From: Salminus brasiliensis
Lineage: Eukaryota; Chordata; Actinopteri; Characiformes; Bryconidae
Assembly: GCF_030463535.1 (NCBI RefSeq)
Contig: NC_132894.1
Coordinates: 27,796,625 to 27,860,624 of the forward strand
Direction: 5' to 3'
Length of the DNA stretch: 64,000 nucleotides
The position numbers and the translations under genes are program-made. Each line of letters opens with the position of its first letter. Positions within the stretch are counted from its first letter, which is position 1. Under the pieces are notes generated by a model. It saw nothing but the letters and a program-made list of their open reading frames with translations, ran no database searches and had not been told where the DNA came from. Below, one piece after another: positions 25,491-64,000 of the stretch.

Positions 25491-25494
25491 AACC

Positions 25495-25850
25495 ATTTGC
25501 CACAATTTAGGCTTCAAACATAAAGATATGAAATTGTCATTTTTTGTGAAGAATCAACAACAAGTGGGACACAATTGTGAAGCAGAATGAAATTTATTGG
25601 ATATTTTAAACGTTTTTAAGAAATAAAAAAACTGAAAAATGGGGCGTGCAATATTAGTAATTAAAGTAAGTAAAGGGGCCGAATAATATTGCACGCCCCA
25701 CTTTTCAGTTTTTTATTTCTAAAAAAAGTTTAAAATATCCAATAAATTTGACGATTGAGTCCCACTTGTTGTTGATTCTTCACAAAAAATTACAATTTCA
25801 TATCTTTATGCCTGAAATGTGGCCAAAGGCCGAATACTTTTGAAAGGCAA
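25495..25850. repeat. Fold-back (inverted) repeat element
   Basis: Two inverted arms surround a loop of about 27 bases (25657-25683). The left arm reads '...tggggcgtgcaatatta' and the right arm 'taatattgcacgcccca...'. Pairing continues outward through 'gatattttaaac'/'gtttaaaatatc' and 'aaagatatgaaattg'/'caatttcatatcttt'. This looks like two copies of one transposon end inserted head to head, or a fold-back MITE. Confidence 0.8.
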
Positions 25851-26534
25851 TGTATGTAGGGAATGCACACACACAGAACACTGGCATAACCGATTAATGT
25901 ACCAAACATTCAAACTAAACTAGCTAGCTCACTAAAATGCTTTCAAAACTGGCTTTAGCCCACCAGGTTGCTCACACTCAAAAAGAGGGCGGAGCAATGT
26001 TAGCCTTGAGATTGGTCAGGGTTATGCTGACCTAACTTGACCCACTTTTAGGACCGCTTATTCTACATTGTGAGGAGAGCAACACAGGTGAAATACAGCA
26101 GATATTTATTAGACTTTGAGAAGATATTCACAAGACGTACTTTGTACATTTACACAGAGGGCCCTGAGGAGCAAAATTAACTTTATTACAAAGAAATAAC
26201 AGGCTTTAAGCTGTTATAGCTGGCAAAAAGGATTATTTGGAGTGATATCATGGTAGAACGTCAACAGAGAAGCTTTCAATGTGTTAGGGATGGACAATAA
26301 TGTCCGATTAGTATCGTTATCGGTGAACAATTGCTTTAAAAAATTGTAGCATCAGACAGGGGTTTGTATTTAACTGTTATTTCGCACACACAACCCTCTA
26401 TAAATACAGGTTACATTTTCCGTAGTGCTAATCCAGGTAGATGTAGCAGCAGAGACTGTATGTACTTGAGAAATATTGGCATCGGCCAATCGTCTCTGCA
26501 TTATACTGTTCTTTAAACTGAAAAAACAAGAAAG

Positions 26535-26770
26535 AAAGGATGACCTTTGAACCAGCGACAGGGTCTTGGGTGCCTAAGGCTCACTGATATGATCCATGCA
26601 GGTCCTAACTTGCAACTTGCAGGACAACTTAAAGGATCTACTGCTATCCTCTAAGTGCCAGATACCACAGAACAACTTCCTATGGTCCTATGGAGTCCAC
26701 GTCTCGAAATATTAGTGGCACAAGATGGACCTATCTTAAATTAGGAAGGTGTTTTTTTTATGTTCAGTGT
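26535..26770 (+). mobile_element. Tc1-like family A relic, copy 4
   Basis: Sense-orientation remnant: 'accagcgacagggtcttggg' (transposase N-terminal region) is joined directly to 'ggacaacttaaaggatctac' and 'agtgccagataccacagaac' (C-terminal region). Most of the catalytic domain has been deleted. Confidence 0.7.
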
Positions 26771-28984
26771 ACTGTTTTCTGTAGAGCATGGGTTCTCAAA
26801 CCTTTCTCAGCCATTGACTGTATTTATCAATATAACTGAACTGTTCAAATGACCACATTTAAACCATCACATTTATTTAATGGCAGCGCAAGAAGTTTTC
26901 CAGTGATGTCAAAGTTTATATTAAAGTTTATATTGGCCTCTGGATTCCTTGGGTAAATATTAGGGATCCCTTGTGGACCCTACATTGAGAACCGTGGCTG
27001 TGGTGGAACTCCTTTTCACTACAGTTGACAAAAACATGGCATTTGAACAGGGGTGCTCAACATTTGCATACGAATATCAGGTTCAGGACAGGTCTGAGCT
27101 GTAGGACGACAATGAAGACAATGAAGCTGCTGTTTATTTTGCAGTATTGGGATCAAATCAGATCACGCCCAGATTGTTTACATGCCTTCACTCCACTTAA
27201 CTCATCTGTTTGGGACGTCTACAATTTTGGTATGACTTCTCGCTCTCTCTCTCTTTTGCACACACACAAAAACATAAGAGCAATTATAATGGGAGATCAT
27301 GTTTACACAACTTACGATGGCACTGGTTGGAAATACCAGGCCTTACTACTACTACTACTTCTACAAATTATCGAAGTCGAACAAGCACAACAAAGCATGG
27401 CTAACTGTTTAGTGTGGTGTTACTCAGTTGCTCAGATCCACCCACCCAAGATGGCAGCTTAGTACAGTGCCACAGAAACCCAAAAATAGAGTTACACTGT
27501 CCCACTATCTTAGCTCGCCCACTTTGACAATTATAGTTAATGAACAACAAGGGTTCAGCCGCAGACCTCTATGTTTGCTCCACTGCTCTTTCTATAAAAG
27601 GAAAACACGTAAATACAAACTTAACATCACAGGCTCCACAGTTTACAGCCTTGCCCTTGAATGAAGGCGTTTTTATTGGCAATCGGGGAATCAGATGATA
27701 AGCAATTTTACAACCCCCTAATGACCGGTTCTATATGGCCATAAAGTGGACACGTCATCCTTTCAGAAATATATAGTGCTAGAAGTTGCATATTTCGGAG
27801 AAAAGGCATGACTCATTTTCAATAGAACACTTATATACATAATGCATAATATTTACATAATAATATATAATGTACACAAAAAAAAACTTTACTTAATCCA
27901 TTAAGGTCAACAATTTCCACTTAACTGTAACTTAACTATGATTAAATCACATTATTAAGATGCAAATAACTTAAAGAAACCAACATGACTATATTATGTA
28001 AAACCATTATGACTGTATTAAGGTTAATTAAGGTTAGCTTGGTATTTACTTAATAGTGAAACTGACCAATATAAACTTTCTTTTGCTTTACTTAATTGTG
28101 TTGATTAACGACAACAGAAAGACATTTCATTATACTGACTTAACTCACATATGTAAATGTAACTTAACTGTTGGGCCTCTGATAGTCAATTGTATTTATT
28201 AAGACCTAATAACTAACAACATTAACTTCCAAATCACTGCCAGAATAATCCTGCGGTACTGTAAGAGTGAACACCACAGTAATCAGCCAGCGCACAGTCA
28301 CGCTCAGCAACCCAGAAAATTGCAACTTGCTCTTGGGCCTCACTGAGGCCAGGCAGACACCCATCATATAAAACAGAAACGCATACCTAAGAGAAGGCAG
28401 CCTGTGGGGAATGACTATGTGCTGACGGCGCATGAAAGGGTAGAAAGAGGACATGCCCAGTATTAAATGGGTGATGCCAGGGTGATGCAAGGTTGCACTG
28501 CTCAAGCTTAAAGTGCACCCTAGAGTTCACTCAGTCGGTATAACACAATTGTCTGGTTGCAGTAGAGGCTCAATTCATTCATATTCATCACCAAGCCCCG
28601 GACGCGCACTCTCAGGCCCCAAACTGTCAGTGGCAAATGAAGTAAGCTGTGGGCGTGGCCATGCCAGATCGTGTACCTTGTGTGCGGAAGTTGAAACACA
28701 AATAAATGACACTGTGTCTACAGGGAATAATTAAATTTTGCTAAATGCAGCCCTGGTCGAAATTTCTATTACTTTGAATAGCTAAGTCAGCAGAAGATGA
28801 AGTGTTCTCAAAAATGTCACATTATTTTCATCATTTGCAGCAAGATTAGTGATTTCCCTTTATTTCATACAATAATACAGTGAAGAAAGGAAAGGAGTAC
28901 CATGTAAAAGTTGCTTAATTAGCTTTTAAGGGCTACGGCTTGTTCACAGACCAATTGTAGCTACATTTTTACAGCTTTAAAAAT
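26771..28984. other. Intergenic, no gene seen
   Basis: No exon recognised on either strand. AT-rich with a few short open frames lacking any family signature. Confidence 0.4.
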
Positions 28985-29335
28985 ACTCCGATTCCTCAAA
29001 CTTTGTCCCAACCGTCAGCAGCCATGGACTCTTCTAAGCAGCTGCCTAGAACTTTGGAAATGTAACTGGATAACTGATGCAGTGTCTGATCCACCTGTAC
29101 CAGCGCAACACAGACTAACACACCACCACCATGTCAGTGTCACTGCAGCGCTCTGTGGTGGTCAGTCCTGTGGGGTCCTGAAGTTGAAGAACAGGGTATT
29201 AGTCTGGAAAGTCTGGAATTATAGAACTACACAGTGCTATAATGGACAATAATAATAAGAATAATCCTGATATAATGGGCAGTCAGTGTAGAAACGAGAA
29301 GGTGGTTATAATGAAGTGGCTGGTCAGTCTATAGT
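28985..29335. mobile_element. MITE-like element upstream of psmd7
   Basis: Contains 'caccaccaccatgtcagtgt', 'cactgcagcgctctgtggtg', 'gtggggtcctgaagttgaag' and 'cagtgtagaaacgagaaggt'. I know this ordered set of phrases from a very abundant non-autonomous element of otophysan fish genomes. It ends about 350 bases before the psmd7 start codon. Confidence 0.6.
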
Positions 29336-29499
29336 ATGGTTCTTCTGTGGCTTCCCTTGCAGCTCCTTAGTCCTGTCTACTGGAGGATGGTTTTAGGCTA
29401 TACTCACCTCTGCTCTGGGGCAGCGACATTACTTTCCACAGTGGAAAGGGGAAACCCTCTGCAGGTCCAGACTACCAGACTGACCTCTAGTGTCTGAAC

Positions 29500-29687
29500 T
29501 GGGCTCCTGAGTCCTGCCCTGACTGTAGATGGAGCTCCACGACAGCAGGCGGCGGGAGCTGAGTGTCCGACACCCGAACGAAGAAGAGAGGGAAGCGGAG
29601 CAAGCGGCGGAGCTCAGCCTAACACTGAGGAGCGCAGCAGAAACTCTTCCGATTTTTCTAGAAAGTGTTTGAACTGCACAGCCCATA
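29500..29687 (+). promoter_or_regulatory. psmd7 promoter and 5' UTR
   Basis: GC-rich stretch directly upstream of the psmd7 ATG, with no TATA box. The start codon context 'cccataATG' has A at -3. I looked for an antioxidant-response-type element and did not see a clear one. Limits are approximate. Confidence 0.5.
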
Positions 29688-33600
<3,913 letters not shown>

Positions 33601-34057
33601 ACTTTAAATCCTGACAAGGACTGACGCAATCTTGGCTAAAGCGGGAAGGAAGTTTCTTCTTTTCTCCTGTAACAATCTACAGGTTTAGCCGAGCTTTGTC
33701 TGTGTCTCTTTTGATATACAGGACTTTTCATTTTGTGTTTGAGTCTAAAACAAGCAGCAAGGTGATTCAGTTTAAAGGATGTTTTCTGTCTTTATGCCCT
33801 GAACTGATACTTGTACTGCTTGTTTGCATCCATATTGTATCACTGTTAAATGACCAGCGAAATGCATCTCTTCTCTGTTAAACCCAAAGCAAGGTCCAAC
33901 TGTAGTGACATTTTATTGTTCGTGGATTAACACGTTTTGTTCACTACATACACAAACAGTGCCAAGAGCGCATTCACCCAACATGCTTCCAATATGCCCT
34001 CACGTAGAACTTTCAGACATTTCTTCATCTGTAAAATGGATTGAAAACACATTTCCA

Positions 34058-34063
34058 AATAAA
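34058..34063 (+). terminator. psmd7 polyadenylation signal
   Basis: Canonical AATAAA about 460 bases after the psmd7 stop codon, at the end of a plausible 3' UTR (33601 to about 34085). Cleavage is expected 10-30 bases downstream. Confidence 0.7.
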
Positions 34064-34131
34064 CACAAAAGCACTAATATGTCTAAGTCATAGTCAAAAA
34101 TGAGACTGTATGCCCCTTTTCCCAATGGTAT

Positions 34132-34137
34132 TTTATT
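34132..34137 (-). terminator. pkd1l2 polyadenylation signal
   Basis: AATAAA on the minus strand (TTTATT as written), about 160 bases after the pkd1l2 stop at 34298. Cleavage is expected near 34105-34120, only tens of bases from the psmd7 3' end. Confidence 0.65.
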
Positions 34138-34297
34138 TGTAGAAATTAAAGGCAAACATTTCCCATATAAGTTTGGCTTGGAAGTGTGAACAATATTAAT
34201 GCTGAGTATGAAAACTAAACACTATCCACTGACCCACTAAAACTACTGGAGACAAGGTGACAAAAGAAACTGAAGAAGGATGTGATGTAGAGAAGAT

Positions 34298-61705
<27,408 letters not shown>

Positions 61706-61756
61706 CTCCTCACCTGCACTCTATCCCAGCAAGTCTCTCCCAGCATCGCTCTCTGT

Positions 61757-61778
61757 TTATAAAGCAGGGGTGACGTCA
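61757..61778 (-). promoter_or_regulatory. pkd1l2 core promoter: CRE plus TATA box
   Basis: On the minus strand, a perfect palindromic cAMP response element TGACGTCA (61778-61771) is followed seven bases later by a TATA-type box TTTATAAA (61764-61757). The start codon lies 51 bases after that. A TATA box places transcription start near 61730, leaving a 5' UTR of about 25 bases. The sites are seen directly; function is inferred. Confidence 0.65.
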
Positions 61779-61808
61779 GCTTGCAAATGTCTGCCTAATA
61801 ATAATTAG

Positions 61809-62099
61809 GCATCCATTAGAACCATTGTCATGCTCTCTGACAATGGTTTTGATGGATGCATGTTATGTCTCAATGCAAGTCAAGCTACAAAGGCTGCGGG
61901 TAAATGCACTGTGAGTGAATGGATAGATTAATTTCATAAAGAATTACTACAATGCCCTCATTGTAGTAATTCTTTATCAATTGAATCTATCCATTGTAAC
62001 TGTATTGTTATCTGATTGATAATTTGCAGATGAATAATTATTATTATTTACTTCACCTTCTTATAATTATTATTCTGCAAACGATCAATGATTTTCCAT
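61809..62099. repeat. Three consecutive hairpin-forming inverted repeats
   Basis: Hairpin 1 is 61809-61859 (22-bp arms, 2 mismatches, 7-base loop). Hairpin 2 is 61918-61995 (37-bp arms, 4 mismatches, 4-base loop). Hairpin 3 is about 62014-62099 (arms about 28 bases, imperfect). They lie just upstream of the pkd1l2 promoter and may be small fold-back elements. Confidence 0.8.
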
Positions 62100-62154
62100 T
62101 AGGAATGATTAAGGTGTAAAAGTTGGTGCACTCTTCTTATCATGTCATAATGAT

Positions 62155-62900
62155 GTTAATGCACTGGTGACACCCAACCAACCACATGGGGTACCACAGC
62201 AACACCCTAGCAACCACTATGCAACACCATACCAACCACTTGGCAACACTATAACATCCGTCTAGCAACCACTTAGCAACCACTTGGCAACACCATAGTA
62301 ATGACCTGGGAAACCATAGCAACAGCCTAGCAAACACCACAACCACCACCTGGGATACTATAGTAACCACTCAACTGCCAACACCTTGCCAAGACTATTG
62401 CAACAATCTGGCATAGCATAGCAACGATCTTGCAACACTATAGCAGCCATCTAGCAGCCACTTAGTCACACTATAGCAACCACCTGGGATACCATAGTAA
62501 CCACTCAACTGCCAACACCTTGCCAAGACTATTGCAACAATCTGGCATAGCATAGCAACCATCTTGCAACACTATAGCAGCCATCTAGCAGCCACTTAGT
62601 CACACTATAGCAACCACCTGGGATACCAGAGTAACCACTCAACTGCCAACACAAACACTATGTGGTTGTGACATGGCTGCTATAGTGTTGCAAGATAGTT
62701 GCTATGCTATCCCAGATTGTTGCAATAGTCTTGGCAAAGACTATTGCAACAATCTGAGATAGCATAGCAACTATCTTGCAACACTATAGCAGCCATGTCA
62801 CAACCACATAGTCACACTATAGCAACCACCTGGAATAGCATAGCAACCACTTAGTAACACCATAGAAAGCAAAAAGGGGTCTACCCTAGTGACAACAAAG
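62155..62900 (-). repeat. GGTTGCTATGG-type minisatellite, locus 3, with 134-bp period
   Basis: This is the reverse complement of the vocabulary at 11640 and 55950 ('ccatagcaaccac', 'cttggcaacacc'). A 134-bp unit recurs: 'cctgggata' with 'gtaaccactcaactgccaac' starts at 62349, 62483 and 62617. Confidence 0.85.
62657..62812. repeat. 156-bp near-perfect palindrome
   Basis: Arms of 78 bases meet with no spacer at 62734/62735. Only two pairs mismatch (62712/62757 and 62733/62736). The outer ends read 'actatgtggttgtgacatgg' and its inverse. It lies within the minisatellite. Confidence 0.95.
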
Positions 62901-62904
62901 CAAC

Positions 62905-64000
62905 AGTCTAGCAAGCCTGGCAGCCTGGTCTGCTTAATGGTGTGAATGTAATCATTCTGCATTTCCTTCAGAAAGTTCAAGTTCAAATAAACTTCAAGTT
63001 CCTTTTTAGTATTTTTATTTGTTTATTAGGTTTAATAACTATTACAACTAGAACATCATGAAAGTGGAGGTTTGAAAAAGGGAGGACAAGAACACTTTAT
63101 GGGTCAGGACCTCCAGTCCTGTAGTCCACCTGTACTGCACAGGATAGTATGTCCTTGCTCCTACTCTCCTGACTCAACTCTACACTGACAAAAAGGTTGA
63201 TGACTTTATTTGGCTGAACACATTTACTGAACAAATGCCTGTGCATGAATAAAACATGTTACATCATGCAGTGCTGTCTTGTCTGCATGATGCCCATTAG
63301 GACTTCTGGACTCCAGAAATGAATGAAAACTGTTGGGCCTTTGTAGAAACTTCCACCAGGGAAGTTCCTTTCAAAGACAAAAATTCCCAGAAAGACTATC
63401 TATGGAAAATTCGTAGATTTATCCTACATTTCTACACAACTGGCTTAGATTAGGTTAAATAAACGTAAAGTACAAGTCTTTCAGAGTGGATTGGTGTGAA
63501 ATTCTCCATCCTATAAACACAGATTCATCAGTTCAGTAGTTAAGAGTGGTGGTGACAGGAGCCAGATGTCTAAATAAGCAAATAAAAGAAACTTCTTACA
63601 CAAAAGGGTTATGAATACACTGGCAACCCCCACTGTGAAAACCTTTCACACCAATCCATTAAGAATAACTTTGTTTAAATCTTAATGTAATTAGGCAGAC
63701 ATTATGAATAATCTGTGCAATCCCACCATAGTGGTGATCTAGATACCTGTTTTCTAATCATGGAAAAATAAGAAAGTGGCTAAATATAGTCTGAAAATGT
63801 TGGAGATCTTGGAAAGATTCAGCTACTGAGCCACTTAACTGACATATTTTATCCACTAAACAAACTTTCCTTTAGTAATTGCTCTAATGAATGTAGTCAG
63901 CTACATTGAGTCTAGTTGCAGGTCATTTGATCCCAGTGTGGTGACAGATTTTAATGCACATTTTAATGATGTAATGCATCTTTAATGATATTTTTTATTG
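62905..64000. other. Non-coding, no gene seen
   Basis: AT-rich sequence beyond the minisatellite, upstream of pkd1l2. No exon or recognisable repeat could be supported. Confidence 0.4.

Overview
This window is nuclear DNA of a vertebrate, almost certainly a teleost fish. It contains multi-exon genes with GT-AG introns, AATAAA signals, many decayed Tc1/mariner copies, tRNA-derived SINEs and MITEs, long CA/TA/GA microsatellites, and fish-type 'GGTTGCTATGG' minisatellites. Several repeat families look like those I associate with otophysan fishes (characins, catfishes, knifefishes). That narrower placement is inference from memory, not from a search.

Layout. Positions 1-21365 hold no recognisable exon and are read as the first intron of a gene transcribed leftward. 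Its first coding exon is at 21366-21438 (-) and begins MPSDF, matching the NFAT5 (TonEBP) N-terminus. The CpG-rich stretch at 21439-21720 is its likely promoter. From 21.7 to 29.5 kb the sequence is intergenic and repeat-rich. A complete psmd7 gene (proteasome lid subunit Rpn8) lies at 29688-33600 (+) in seven exons encoding 328 aa. It meets tail to tail a complete polycystin-1-like gene, pkd1l2-like, at 61705-34298 (-). I could assemble 36 exons for that gene, all in phase, giving 2611 aa. The last 2.3 kb (61.7-64 kb) holds hairpins and minisatellite upstream of pkd1l2.

The pkd1l2 product reads in order: signal peptide, C-type lectin domain, SUEL/galactose-binding lectin domain, a very long Ser/Asn/Asp/Lys-rich stalk, REJ-like region, GPS with an intact HLT cleavage triad, TM1, PLAT domain, further membrane segments, polycystin extracellular domain and channel-like membrane core. 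The outstanding feature is the stalk. A single 1613-nt exon encodes exactly 38 tandem 11-residue units (consensus SDGNSSSKDDK), each carrying an N-glycosylation sequon, with a 165-bp higher-order period.

Other points are an apparently intact Tc1-type transposon with an uninterrupted 340-aa transposase inside a pkd1l2 intron, a perfect palindromic CRE next to a TATA box at the pkd1l2 start, a 156-bp near-perfect palindrome upstream of it, and a 12-copy 41-bp minisatellite in psmd7 intron 1. NFAT5, PSMD7 and PKD1L2 all lie on human 16q, so the window is a compact version of that synteny block. The three genes are unrelated in function: osmotic-stress transcription factor, proteasome lid, and polycystin receptor/channel.
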